A DNA stretch of 64,000 nt from Heterohyrax brucei (GCA_028571685.1 CM053146.1:22355431-22419430), one strand, 5' to 3'. Shown: positions 32,284 to 45,052, counted from the first letter of the stretch. The notes: generated from the sequence alone by a model not told the origin. Program-made: numbers and translations.

Positions 32284-32922
32284 ATGCAAAAATCTTCAAC
32301 AAAATCCCAGGCAAGGAATTCAACAAAATATCACACACACACACACACACAAAAAAAAAATCATCATGACCAAGTAAAATTCATATCAGGGCTGCAGGGT
32401 AGGTTAAACATTAATGTGATCAACCTCATAAATAACACAAAAGATAAGAAATACTTGAATAAACTAATTGATGTGGAAAAGACATTTGACAAAGTCCAAC
32501 ATCCATTCATGGTTAAAAACTCCCAGCAAAATAGGAATAAAAGACAATTCCTCAGTACAGTAAGGGACATCTATGCAAAGCCAACTGTCATCATCATCCT
32601 GAATGGAGAGAGACTGAAAGAATTCTCTTGGAGAACAGGAACCAGACAAGGATGCCCACTTTCACCACTTCTATTCAAAATTGTGCTCCAGGTTCTGGCC
32701 AGAGCAATCAGACAAGAGAAAGAAATAAAGGGTATCTACATCTGTAAAGAAAAAATAAAAGTGTCTCTGTTTGCAGATGACGTGATCTTGCACACAGAAA
32801 ACCCTAAAGAATCCATAAATAAACTGCTGGAACTAATGAATGAGTTCAGAAAAGTATCAGCGTATAAGATAAACATAAATAAATCAGTAAGATTCCTTCA
32901 CACCGATGAAGAGATTATCTAA
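32284..32922 (+). pseudogene. L1-B ORF2 reverse transcriptase fragment
   Basis: A 212-residue open piece of the RT domain. The first about 30 residues come from the AC microsatellite (THTHTHTQ). RT motif A is seen as 'DVEKTFDKVQ', the '[10 protein letters not shown]' motif follows, and the metal-binding FADD is intact at residues 163-166. 'SAYKININKS' then marks the palm-thumb border. It is isolated by stops on both sides, so no full ORF2 can be made. Confidence 0.85.
32330..32352 (+). repeat. AC dinucleotide run
   Basis: About ten AC units followed by an A run, inside ORF2 of L1-B. It supplies the THTHTH part of the RT fragment. Confidence 0.95.
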
Positions 32923-34043
32923 AAGAAAATCACCAAATCAGTGCCATTTACAATAGCCCTCGAGAAGATGAAATACCTAAGAGTAAATCTAACCAGAGAT
33001 ACAAGAGACCTATATAGAGAAAATTACAAGACCCTACTGCAAGAAACCAAGGGGCTTACATAAGTGGAGACACTTACCTTACTGATGGATAGGAAGACTT
33101 AACATTGTGAAAATGTCTGTTCTATTACCCAAAGCAATCTACATACACAATGCAATCCCAATACAAATTCCAATGTCATTTTTAATGAGATGGAGAAGCA
33201 ACGCACCAGCTTTGTCTGCAAAGGGAAGAAACCCCAGATAAGTAAAACACTATTGAAAAAGAGGAACATAGTGGGAGGCCTCACAGTATCTGACCTTAGA
33301 ACCTATTACATTGCCATACTAGTCAAAACAGCATGGTACTGGTAGAAAAATAGTTATATTGACCAATGGAACAGAATAGAGAATCCAGAAATATCACCAT
33401 CCTCCTATGAACAGGTAATATTCAACAAAGGCCCAAAGGTTGTAAACTGGGGTAAAAAACAGTCTCTTTAACAAACGGTGTTGCAGAATTGGATAGCCAT
33501 CTGCAAAAAACTTAAACAAGACCAATATCTCACACTTTACACAAAAATGATAAAGATTATGGAAGAAACAATATTGACAACAATGGAAGTTCTAATATAC
33601 AGCTTAGACAACCTACAAAATCTTACTAAACAAGAAAAGAGAAAATAGATAAATTGAAACTACTAAACATCAAACACTTATGCTTATCCAAAGACTTTAC
33701 CAAGAGAGTTAAAAGACTGCCTACACAGTGAGAAAAAATATTTGACAACTATGCATTGGATTGTTGTCTAATTTCTGTTAACTATGAAGTACTGCAAAGA
33801 AAAAGACAAATAACCTAATTAAATGATTGGCACAAGACATGGACAGACACTTCACCAAAGAAGACATCTGGGCAGCCAAAAGGCACATGAGGAGGTCTTC
33901 ACAGTTATTAGCCAGTAGAGAAATTCAGATCAAATCTATAATGTGATACCATCTCACCTCAGGGAGACTGGCAATAATGCAAAAAACACAAAAAACAAAT
34001 GATGGATGGACTGTGGAGAGATTAGAACTCTCCTACACTGCTG

Positions 34044-34247
34044 GTGGAAATGCAAAGTGGTATGACCTTTTTGAAAGCAATTTGGTGCTTTCTTAAAAAG
34101 CTAAAAATAGAAATCCCTTGTGATCCAGCTATCCCACTGCTTGGAATATATCTTACAGAAATAAGTGTTGTCACATGGACAGATAACATGCATGTGAATG
34201 TTTATTGCAGCACTGTATACAATAGAAAGAAAATGGAATCAACCTAG
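34044..34247 (+). pseudogene. L1-B ORF2 C-terminal fragment
   Basis: 67 residues with the conserved L1 ORF2 tail 'FLKAIWCFLKKLKIEIPCDP' and 'IPLLGIY', ending before the 3' UTR. Preceded by frameshifted cysteine-rich region text from about 33830. Confidence 0.8.
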
Positions 34248-34519
34248 GTGCTCATCAACAGATGAATGAGTTAACAAACTATGATATATATACACAATGG
34301 AACACTATGCAATGATAAAGAACAATGATAATTTTAGGAAGTACATCATAACCTGGTACCAACTAGAAGACATTATCATGAGTGAAATCAGTCAACTGCA
34401 AAAGGACAGATATTGTGTGAGATTATTTTTATAAGGATTTAAAAAAGACATGCACAAAAGAAAAGACTTTGATGGCTACAAGGGTGGGGGCGGAGGGAGA
34501 GGTTGTCAATCAATTAGAT

Positions 34520-34566
34520 GCCAAGCCAGCCAAGTGCCGTCGAGTCGGATCTGACTATGGCGACCC
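34520..34566 (-). mobile_element. 47-bp tail-only AfroSINE/RTE insertion
   Basis: Insert in the 3' UTR of L1-B, flanked by the 5-bp repeat tagat (34515-34519 and 34567-34571). Like 837-887 it holds only the shared SINE/LINE 3' end, with the same variant 'ccagccaagtg' and a break at almost the same internal point. Confidence 0.65.
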
Positions 34567-35475
34567 TAGATAGCTGATAGGAATTTGGCTACGTAAAGGA
34601 TGTGACAGCACTCAGTAGAAGGCAGGTCAGTATAACTGGACTACACCATAAACTAAAAGGTTTTCTAAATTCATCCCAACATATCAAAGGACTGAGTAGT
34701 AGGGACAGGGGTCTGGTGACCATGCTTTCAGGGGATATCGAAGTTAGTTGACATAGCTAGTCTTTTGCTAATAGTCTTCTGTACCCCATATTGGTGAGTG
34801 GCATCTGGGTTCTTAAATACCAGCAAGCTGGCATTTGAGAAACATCAATTGGTCCCAATCTACCCGAAACAGATGACAATCAAGATAAAAAACACACAAG
34901 GGAAATTGAGCCCAGAAGACAGAAGGATTCATATGATTCACAGACTACATCAGCAAAAGACCAGAAGAACCAGATGGCATTCGGCTTCCACCAACGACAG
35001 CCCTGACAGGCAATGTAGTGTAGGGTCCCTGACGTAGCAGGAGAAAAGAGGTGTGCAGTTCAAGAACTTTATTAAAAGACCTGAACTGATGGTCAGATAG
35101 CTTGGTGGATCCCCTGGGAACATGGCCCATAGGCTTGCTGCTAACCCAGACCTGAAACCAGTACTGAGGTCAACATTTCAGGCAAAGAATGGACTGGATT
35201 TGGAGACATAGTGTAAGCATGTGGTGTGTAGAATTTATGGTTTCATATGTCTGTAGGAGACTGTCCTACTGGTTTCTTTCTAGAGAAGAGAGGAAAGGCT
35301 GGGGGAGGAGAGGATAGGTATTCATTAACTGGATATTAGATGTAAAGAGTGAAAAGGAGGAGTGTGCTGTCACAGGGTGAGGAGAGCAGAAAGAGCTGCA
35401 GAGAGGCAGGGATACAAAATTGATTTGGATTGTATACTTTCATCTAACATATAATAAAAAAAAAGAATCACTGCA

Positions 35476-36645
35476 ATATTTTGCCCAAGAACCTCAATAA
35501 TGGAGATGTGGTTAGCTGAGGTGGAGAAAACAGAAGGAAGAACAATTTTAAAGGTTGGTAGAGTGGTGAGTAGCATTCAGTTGCTTTTTTTTTTTGTAAT
35601 CAACTACTAATTAAGCATTTCTACATGCTTGGTACAGTGCTGGGGCAGGAGACAGAAGGGCACCTCAAGTCTCTAGTAGCCTTGCTGGGGAGCGAAGCCT
35701 TAATCAAACAATCATACAGTACATGTGTGAACATCAACTACCACAAAGTCTACTCAGGGAAAGAGGAGTTTCGGGGTGTTTGGTAGGAAAAATCCAATCT
35801 ATTTTGTTGTAAGTGGTTAAGCAAGCTTTCTTCAAGGAAGTGACAATTAAGGGGTGATATGAAGAATGAGTGAGAATTATCTAGGGGAAAGGGTTAGATG
35901 TGGGAAGAATATATCAGTGAGAGGGAGCAGCATGCCCAAAGGCCCTGTGGTCTGAGGAATTGTGGGAGCACAAGACACTGGAACAAGTATAGAACATTCA
36001 GAGTGTCTAGAGTATAGCAAGGGAGAGAGGGATGGTGAGAGAAGATTCTAGAGAAGGTGTTAGGTTCAGATCATGCAGGGCCTTGCAGGCCACATGCAGA
36101 TAACTTGTCACTATTTTGAGAGTGATGTGATGTCATTAAAGTGTTTTAAACAGATGGGAGAGATGATTAGATAAGAATTTTGAAAAGATTACTCAGGCTG
36201 AAAAACAGAGAATGCATTGGAAGGGACCAAATTGGGAAGTAAAGACCTAGGAGGAGGATATGTAAATCAGATGCAGGATGAGGTAAATACCACAAGAAAT
36301 CGATAAATTGATAAAATACTGAGAAGGAATGAAAATCAACACTACTTTTCTGGCATGATAGGTGAAGACAGAGAGCAAGAGATTGTGTCTTTTGATGATG
36401 AGTATAAATGGAATGCAGAAAATGAAATCTAAGGCCCCTTACTAAGACTGGGAAATAGACTGAAAATGCTCAGTCAGAAATGGAACACATTTTCAAGCAC
36501 TCATGTTGCCTTGTACTGGTTTCTGACACAACAAACCTGAGCCTCAGATCCTGCATAAGGAGAATGAAGAAGGAATCTATCATGTAAACTCAATATCAAA
36601 ACCATGGGAACCAGTGAAGCAGGGTTTAAAACAGAATGTGTAGAA
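35476..36645 (+). repeat. Ancient dispersed repeat, right part
   Basis: Continuation of the target of L1-B, with the same unassigned repeat phrases ('catgcccaaaggccctgtgg', 'catgcagggccttgcagg', 'gattactcaggctg'). No gene seen. Confidence 0.4.
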
Positions 36646-36649
36646 ACAC

Positions 36650-36840
36650 AAGTGTCTGAACTGAATCTCAGCTCTTCCACTTGCTAATTGTGTGAAGGTT
36701 GTTAAGTCAATATCCTGTCTGAGCCTCATGATCTTTGCCTGAGAAATAAGAATCACAGTAGTAACTCAATATGGTGAAGGTTAAATGAGACAGTACAAGC
36801 AAAGTGATTATCTAGTACTTACATAGACTCAAAAAGGTTA
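36650..36840 (+). mobile_element. MIR element
   Basis: The plus-strand MIR core: 'gaatctcagctcttccac', 'ttgctaattgtgtgaagg', 'tgagcctcatgatctttg', 'ggttaaatgagacagt'. Well preserved for this old SINE. Confidence 0.75.
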
Positions 36841-36899
36841 TCTGTTATATTATTATTTATAATTTTGTTATTGTTTATCAGAGCATTCTGGTATCTTGA

Positions 36900-36975
36900 T
36901 TTATCAGTTAGCTATTGCAGCAATAATGCTGTGCAACAAACTGCCCCAAAACTTGGGCTTAAAATAATCCCTTAA
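36900..36975 (+). repeat. Left part of an old repeat split by L1-C1
   Basis: 'caacaaactgccccaaaac' and 'gggcttaaaataa' are the start of a common mammalian repeat whose continuation ('aacaataatttactctcatg', 'ggatcctctggtctaagcc') appears only at about 57146, beyond the whole L1-C1 complex. This proves the 20-kb block is an insertion. Confidence 0.6.
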
Positions 36976-39497
36976 GGAGACAGGGCCAAGATGGTGGAGT
37001 AGACAGATTCTTTCCATTACCCCTCTAGCAACAAAGACTCAAAGGAACAAATGAATCCAGTACATATGATACAATAGGAACCTTGAATGTCGAAGGGAGG
37101 GGTGAAAAATTGGACTGAGTGATATGAAAAGGAGGCTAGCACCAGAAGTACATAGAATTTCACAGACCTCATCTGTCAGGAGACAGCTGCAGTCATCATG
37201 TAGTGGTCTGAGTGTGGAGGCTGGTGGTTGCTCCTCAGCAGAAGTGGTTGTTTGCAGAGTCTACTCATGCCTCTGGAGCCAGTGAGAGACAGCACCAGAC
37301 TGTCAAAAGCTAAACTTTTGGATGTGGCCTCCTGTGTCCAAATCTGAATCTTTTCTGTGAGATGGGCCTGTCTTCTCTCTCTTGGCACTCCCCAATCCCT
37401 TCCCTGCACTGTGACCAGCACTAGAGTCTGACATTAAATGAGCCAGAAGCAGGACTCCTTAAACCCACACAGAGCCATTCTCCAAGACTCAGAGGGAGAA
37501 CAATTTATCAAATTTGGGAAAGGGGGGAATTTTGCTGATTCCTGTAAACTGGAAGATCAGGACAGGAACAGTTCCTTCACCTAGATATGCCATTCTGACA
37601 GACAATAAGGGACAATTATTAACCCCACGCCTTTCTCAGAGGCTGCAATCAGACACCAGTGCCTATTCCAATCACTCCTGCCCATCTAGGACAGTAGGTG
37701 AAAGCCTGCACCATTCGTTGACTGACTACCCAAGCACCTGAACTGAAACTATATAGGAAAAGTAAACTGTTCAGTTCAAAACAAGAAGCCAAAACACACT
37801 TGGCAAACATAAAATAAATAACTACAATTTACTGATGGCTTAGAAACAGCAGTCCGTGTCAGAGCACTTGAAAGGATGGACCATAATCTCTTCAGAAAGC
37901 TCTCAAAACAAAGAATCAAATTTTCCACAACAAGCCAATTTCCAGAAATTATTAGAGACAGAATACAAAAGATTAATATTTAGAACTCTTCAGAGGTGAA
38001 AGAATGAGGCTAAATGCAGCAGGGCATAACGACAAATTGAACAAGCTGAAAGAAAGCATAGACTGGCAAGATCTAGAAATTCAGAAAATTCATAATAAAA
38101 TTACAGAATTACATACTCAATAGAAAGTCAAAGGAATGAAAACCGTTAAGAGATGGCAGACTAGACACACTTCTCCACAATTCTCTCTGAGAACTAAGGC
38201 CTGGAATGATATTTGTACAGAGCACTGGACAGTCAAGAAGCCCTAGACTTGGTGTATTTGACTAGGCACCAGTGTTGGACTGAACTTCCCCTCTCAAAGA
38301 CAAGCCAGTGGCTGCTGAACTCCACTCCTGCTGTTTCACCATATCAGAGAACTGTAGCTTCTGCAAATGGCCAGTAATGTACTTTCACTGTCAGCTGGAA
38401 GGCAGGGTCTGCTGCTCCTGTGGGCCTGATTGCTTTCAGCAGCAATTGCACAACTACTCACTTCATAGTTCTTTGCTTTTCAGCAACTGGACAGTTCTCT
38501 GGGCAGAAGTAAAGTTTACTTTTAGGGTTAAGAGGCCTATGTATTTGACTGGACATCTGTGTGTTGAGAGGCCAGGCGGCTTTCCTCCCAGCCCTTCACT
38601 GATCCACATTGTAGAGTCAGTTGACAGCCTCCAGTATCTCCATAGGTAGGGCACTGTCTTTGCAACCCAATAGGCAGAGACTTCCATCCCAGAGAGTCCA
38701 CCTGGGGCCAATCGCTAGAGTACATAGAGATGGCTGATAACCAACTCTTCTCTTAGAACTATGCCTCAGCTCCTGATGAGGTAATACCAGAGAAATCAAA
38801 CAGCTTCCAGATGGCACACAGACAGACGACTACAGTGAATCATTTAAAGAAGAAGTCTACCTTGACTCCAGAAATCTCCCAAAATAAGGAATCTAAAAAC
38901 TTTCAAGATGAAGAAGTCTTTCTGAAATTATCAGAGGTTGAGTATAAAAGAATTATATAGAGAGCCTTCCTAGAGATTAAACAAAATGTAGCAGAACAAA
39001 AGGAAATACTGAATTGATGGAACATCAATGATCTGAAATACATTGAACCTATGACAAAGTTACAGAATTAGACAATTCAATCCAAAGCCAAAAGAGCAGA
39101 ATTGAGGAGACAGAAGTCAAACTTAGTGACTTTGAGAACAGAGCAACTGATGCCAGCATTTATAAGGAGAAAACAGAGAAAAGAAATTTAAAAAATGAAG
39201 AAGCATTAAGAAACATACGGGACTCTATTAAGAGGAATAATTTATGATTAATTGGAGTTCCTGAAAAAGGAGGGATAGATGACAATATAGACAGAATTGC
39301 TGTGGAGTTGCAGACTGAAAACTTTCCTGAAATTACAAATGAAAAGAACATAGATATCCAAGATGTGTATTGGACATCACAAAGGTAGACCCCAAAAGAG
39401 AGAGTCCAAGACGTATTATAATCAAGCTCAATAAAATGAAACACAAACAGCTGCTTTTAAATGCAGCAGTGCTCAAAACAAAGCTAACATTTAGTGG

Positions 39498-40025
39498 TGT
39501 GGTGGTCAAGATTGTGTCAACTTGGCAACTCCATGTTTGGCTGCTGTATCAAGTGGCCAGGTGAGGCTTGTGGTGCTTCCCTCTCCTCAGCTGTCTTTGC
39601 CTTCCACCACAAACTTCCTGTCTGCTAACATTGCCAGCAGCTCCTGCTGTCTTTTGCATCTGGTTCCTGGGCCTGAGCTAGTAGCTGTTGGATTCATCAA
39701 CCTTTACAGCTGGTGTTTGAGATTCCTGCTGCCTGACCTGTGGATCCTGGGTTCACCACCCCCTGCAGCTCTATGAGTCAGCAGAGGCTGCACAGTTTCA
39801 GTGCCAGCTTTGAATCCACTGACCTACACACATGGTGACCTAGAACTCTGGTCTCTTACCTGATGACCTTGGGTTCACCAGCTCCTTTTGCCATGTGAGG
39901 CTTGTGCCAGGACTTAGGAAATTCACCTTCTTCAACCATGTGAGCTGTTTCCTTTACATGTAAATCTTTCTTTGCACATATGAGTGTTACTGATTTTGTT
40001 TCACTAGAAAACCCAGCCTAAGACA
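39498..40025 (+). mobile_element. Solo LTR, MaLR/ERVL-like, 528 bp
   Basis: Begins TGTGGTGG, ends CCTAAGACA. The flanks agtgg (39493-39497) and agagg (40026-40030) match at 4 of 5 positions. The L1 ORF1 text 'caaagctaacattt' and 'gggaaaccctgtaggc' is continuous across it when compared with 55140-55230 of L1-D. Same family as 25242-25879. Confidence 0.85.
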
Positions 40026-40080
40026 AGAGGGAAACCCTGTAGGCTTTCACCTGATTTCTCTGCAGAAATGATGTTGGCTA

Positions 40081-40290
40081 GTGGAAGACTGGAGACTTCA
40101 ACACTCCCCTTTCAGTAATGAACAGATGTCCAGAGAAAAGCTCAGTAAATATACAGAAGATCTCACTGCAACAATCAACCAACTTGACCTTACGCACATA
40201 TACAGATCTTTTCACCCATCAATGGATAAGTACACCTTCTTCTCCAATGCACATGGTACATTTTCCAGAATAGACCATGTGTTGTCATAA
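40081..40290 (+). pseudogene. L1-C2 endonuclease fragment
   Basis: 70 residues ending 'MDKYTFFSNAHGTFSRIDHV', the C-terminal half of the L1 endonuclease with the conserved S-R-I-D-H block. The upstream half, including the catalytic Glu, is deleted. Confidence 0.8.
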
Positions 40291-42559
40291 AGCAATTCTC
40301 TACAAAATACAAACCATTGATTTATTGCAAAGCATCTTCTCAGACCATAAAGGCATAAAAGTTAAAATCAATAGCAGAAAGAAACATAGAAAGAAATCGG
40401 AACTCATGGAAACTGAACAGTGACAAAGGTTATGCAAGAAAAAATAGGGGCAACAATGAAAGTTTTAATACACAGCTTAGACAGACTTCAAATCTGACAA
40501 ACAAAGCACAATTAACAGAAGAGAAAATAGATAAATGGGAACTACTAAGAATCAAACACTTTTGCTCATTCAAAGACTTTATCAAAAGAATTAAAAGATC
40601 ATCTACAGAATGAGAAAACATATTTGGCAACTACATGTCAGGTTATCATCAGATCTTCATAGTCTACAAGGTTTTACAAAACATCAACAAGAAAATGGTA
40701 AGTAACCCAATTAAGCAATGGGCAAAGGAGATAGGCAGACATTTCACTAGAGAGGACATCCAGGCAGCCAAAAGACACATGAGGAAATGCTCACAATCAT
40801 TAGCTATCAGAGAAATCCAAATCAAAACTACAATAAGATATCATCTCACCCCAACAAGGTTGGCCATGATCCGAAAACCAGAAAACAAGAAATGCTGAGA
40901 GCCTGTGGAGAGACTGGAACTCTCGTACACTGCTGGTGGGATATCAAGTTGGTAGAACCTCTTTGGAAAGCTTCCTTAAAAAGCTGAAAACAGATATATC
41001 ACTTGATCCTGTAATCACACTGCTTGGAATCTATCCTTCAGAATCAAAGGCTGTCACATGAACAGATAAATGCACAAAACTGTTTATTGCAGCACGGTCC
41101 ACAACAGCAAAAAGACGGAATCATCCCAAATGCCCATCAACAAATGAATGGATAAACAAACTATGGTGCATATACTCAGTGGAACACTATGCTATGATAA
41201 AAAACAATAACAATTTTAGAAAACATCTCATAACATGGTTTCAATTGGAAGATATGTTGAGTGAAATCATTCAGCAGCAAAAGGACAAATATTGTACAAG
41301 ACTCCCGTGATGAGGACTTAAAAATAAAATTCTCTTCAGATGAAAAAAAATCCTCTTTGACAGCTATCTCATACATGAGGTAGTTGATAGATGTTGGAAA
41401 TTTTATTCATTTGTTGTAATAAATAAATACATAAAATTATTTAACTTGAAAAAAGAAAAAAGTCAAAGGAGCAAAATCAAGGCAATGAAACGATGAATTA
41501 ATGAGACTGAAGATAAAGCACATGAAATCAACGTATTTGAAGAAAAATCAGATAAAAGAATTAAAAAAAAAACAAGAAACACTAAGAATTATGTTGGACT
41601 CTATGAAAGGGAATCATCTACAAGTGACTGGAGTACCAGAATGGTAGGTAGAGGGTAGAGAGGACAACAGAAGATACAGAGAAAATTGTGAAAGATTTGC
41701 TGGCAAGAATCATTCCTGATATTGTGAAAGATGAGAAGATAGCTGTCCAAGAAGCTTGCTAAATTCCATACAATGTAGATCCCTAAAGAAAGACACTAAC
41801 ACGTATTGTAACCAAACTTGTCAAAAGTAAAGATAAGGAGACACTTTTAAAAGTGGCTATGGATAAACAAAAAAAATAACCATAAAGGAAAAGCAGTAAG
41901 ACAGCTCGGAATCCTCATTAGAAACCATGTAGGCAAGAAGACAGTGAGATGATACATACAAAGTGTTGAAGGAAAATAATTGCAAGCCAAGAATTATATA
42001 TCCTGGAAAACTGCCTCTAAGATAGGGTGGTGAAATTAGGATATTTCCAGGTAAACAGAAATTTAGGGAATTTGTAAAAACCAAACCAAAATTACAGGAA
42101 ATAATAAAGGGAGTCCTTTGGTTCTAAAATCAATAATATCAGGAGACAAGCCAAGGCAAGCACACAGAACAGAGCAATTGGAAATCTACTCAAATACAGG
42201 AATCACAAAACCAAATCTAGGCAAAATACTAAAAATAAGGAAACATAGGTGTCATTATATAAGCATTATAACTGAAAAGAGGGATCCAAAAGAAAATGTA
42301 GTCACAGATTTTTCATATGGAGAGTAAGTGGCATAAATATAAAGAAATTAAAGATGGTTTAAATTCAGACAAGTAGGCATAAATATTAAGGTAACCACAA
42401 AGGAAACTATCAGTCCTCTGCATCAAAATACAAAACAGGAAAACATGAAGTATCAGCAAATACAAAACCATGAAAACTGAAAAAGATGAAAACATATAAA
42501 GAAAAAAGACAGCACAGAAAATTAAATGGAAAAAAGGAACTGTCTACTTCACACAAAAA

Positions 42560-43960
42560 AAGTCATGAAAATGACAGCATTAAGTTCGTACCTATCAATA
42601 ATAAAACTGAATGTAAATGGACTAAATGCATCAATAAAGAGATGGAGATTGTCAGATTGGATAAATAAAAATACAAGTTATCTATCTATATTGTCCTCAC
42701 AGGAGACTCAAAGATATGAAAAAACTAGATCTCAAGGATGCAAAAAATATATATCAAGCTAAAAACATTTAAAAAAGAGCAAGGAAGGCAATATCAGTCT
42801 CTGATTAAAATAGATTTCAAAGTAAAATCCACCATATCGGATGAGGAAGGACATTCTATAATGATTAAAGAAACGTACTCTAGGAGGGCATAACCGTATT
42901 GAACATCTGTGCACCCAACAACGGTGCTCCAAAATATACAAAACACTAACTGCACTGAAAATAGAAATAAACAGCTCCACAATAATAGCAGAAGACTTCA
43001 ACACACTACTCTCAATAAATGACAGAACATTTAGAAAAAAAGCTCAATACTCAGAAGATCTAAATGCCACAATCTACCAACTTGTCCTTATAGACATATA
43101 TAGAACACCCCACTTAATAGGAGATAAGTGTACTTTCCTTTTCCAGGGCACATAGAACATTTGCCAGAATTGACCAAGTTAGGCCACAAAGCAATCTTTA
43201 ACAAATTTCAAAGCCTTGAAATACTACAAAGCATCTTTTTTGGCTGTAAGGCACAAAAGTAGAAATCAATAACAGAAAAAAAGAAGGAAAAAATCAAACA
43301 AATGGAAACTGAACAACACCTTGCTCAAAAACAATTGAGTTATAAAAGAAATCAAGGAAGGAATAAACAAATACATAGTATCAAATAAGAATGAAAACAC
43401 ATCCCACCAGGATCTATGGGGCACAGCAAAAGCAGTGCTCACAGGTCAATGTATCTCATTGAATGTATACATCTGAAAACGAAAAAGGGCCCAAATCTAT
43501 GAATTAACTCATACAACGCATGCAAGCAGAAAGAGAGCAGCAAAAGAACCTTCTGTACACCAGAAGACAGCAAATAATAAAAATAGAGCAGAAGTAATTG
43601 AATTAGAGAATAGAAAAATGATTGAATGAATTAACAAGACCCAAAACTGTTGTTTTGTAAAGATCAACAAAATTTACAAACTGTTGGCCAAACTGCCAAA
43701 AAACAAACACATAAAAAAATGGAGAGGAAGCAAATAGCTTGAATAAGATATGAGATGGACAATATCACAACAGACGTAAATGAAATTAAAAGGATCATAA
43801 CAGAATACTATGAAAAAAATGCACTCCAATACATTAGAAAACCTAGAGAAAATGGACAAATTTCTAGAAACACATCACCAACAAAAACTAGTGCCCATAA
43901 AAGTAGAACAACTAAATAAACTCATCACAAAAGAAGACACTGAAAAGGCAATTTAAAATA
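42560..43960 (+). pseudogene. L1-C1 ORF2 N-terminal region
   Basis: ORF2 starts at about 42572 with 'MTALSSYLSIIKLNVNGLNA' (frame 42526-42762). The endonuclease follows in broken frames to about 43350, then the linker to about 43955. There it jumps to text just after the RT metal-binding loop ('[13 protein letters not shown]'), so motif A and the catalytic loop are deleted. An AC microsatellite at 43998-44028 marks the deletion joint. Confidence 0.75.
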
Positions 43961-43997
43961 TCCCATCTTATGCACAGAAAACCCTAGAGAATTCATA

Positions 43998-44030
43998 CAC
44001 ACACACACACCGACACAGACACACACGTGA
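43998..44030 (+). repeat. AC dinucleotide run at a deletion joint
   Basis: Imperfect AC run inside L1-C1 ORF2, exactly where the RT core is missing. Confidence 0.9.
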
Positions 44031-44134
44031 AAACCCTGCTGGAACTAATAGAAGAGTTCAGCAAAGTATCAGGATATAAGATAAACATACATAAATCACT
44101 TGGATTCCTTTACACCAACAAATAGACCACCAAA

Positions 44135-44452
44135 GTGGAAAGTACCAAATCAATACAATTTACAATAGCCCCCAAGAAGACAAAATACCTAGGGATAAAT
44201 CTCATAAGAAATGTAAAAGGCCTTTATGAAAAAAATTATAAGACTGTACTGCAAGAAACCAAAAGGGACTCACACAAGTGGAGAATGCAACCTTGCTCAT
44301 GGATAGGAAGAAGTAACATTGTGAAAATGTCTATTCTACCCAAAGAGTTCTATGAATATGATGCAATTCCAATACAAACTCCAAAGGCATTTTTTAATGA
44401 GATGGATACGCAAATCACCAACTTCATATTGAGTGGAAGAAGCTTCATATAA
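44135..44452 (+). pseudogene. L1-C1 ORF2 thumb fragment
   Basis: 105 residues carrying 'KKTKYLGINLIRNVKGLY', 'QPCSWIGRSNIVKMSILPK' and 'AFFNEMDTQITNFI', the part of L1 ORF2 after the RT palm. Just downstream, 44467-44522 contains a tandem duplication of a unit of about 30 bp. Confidence 0.8.
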
Positions 44453-45052
44453 GTTAAGCATCACTGAAGAAGAACAAAGTGGGAGGTCTCATTGAAGAAG
44501 AACAAAGTGGGGGGTCTCACACTACATGACTTTAGATGTATTACACTGCCACTGTAGTCAAAAGAGCCTGATATTGGTACAAAAATAGATACATAGATCA
44601 ATGAAACAGAAATGAGAATCTGGATGTAACATCATCCACCTATGAGCAGCCAATATTTGAAAAACGTCCAAAGGCCGTGAACTGGGAAAAGAGTCTCTTT
44701 AAGACACACATTGTGTTGGATATTCATGTGCAAACTGGATATTCATATGCAAAAAATGAAACAAGACCCATATCTCACACCATGCACAAAAAGTAACTCA
44801 AAGTGGATCAAAGGCCTAAATATAAAATTGAAAAAAGATCATATAAGAAAAAATAGGGGCAACACTGGGAGCTCTAATACATGGTATAAACAGACCACAA
44901 AATATTACTAACAATGTGCAAACACCAGAAAAGAGAATAGATATCTGGAAACTCCTAACACTCAAACACTTATGCTGATCCAAAGATTTCATCAAAAGGG
45001 TGAAAAAACTACCTACAGACTAGGAAAATATATTTGGCCACTCTGAATCCAA

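Larger units (their letters stand above)
27594..35462 (+). mobile_element. L1-B: near full-length L1
   Basis: Starts with 'ggaggtggggccaagatgg', the classical L1 5' end with a YY1-like CAAGATGG, and ends in a poly(A) at 35450-35462. It is flanked by a 13-bp duplication, aagaataactgca (27581-27593) and aagaatcactgca (35463-35475), 12 of 13 matching. Order: 5' UTR to about 28790, ORF1 to about 29750, linker, ORF2 about 30160-34230, 3' UTR about 34240-35450. Stops and frameshifts occur in both ORFs. It holds a 590-bp L1 tail (30213-30802), an AC run (32330-32352) and a 47-bp mini-insertion (34520-34566). Confidence 0.9.
38143..41458 (+). mobile_element. L1-C2: L1 nested in ORF1 of L1-C1
   Basis: Starts near 'aagagatggcagactagac' and ends in an A-rich tail at 41447-41458. 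Flanked by 'aaagtcaaagga' at 38124-38135 and 41459-41470, a 12-bp identical duplication; L1-C1 ORF1 continues across it. It has a 5' UTR (to about 38790), ORF1 (to about 40080) and only scraps of ORF2: an endonuclease piece at 40081-40420 and the C-terminus at 40430-41160. The RT is deleted. A solo LTR sits in its ORF1. Confidence 0.85.
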
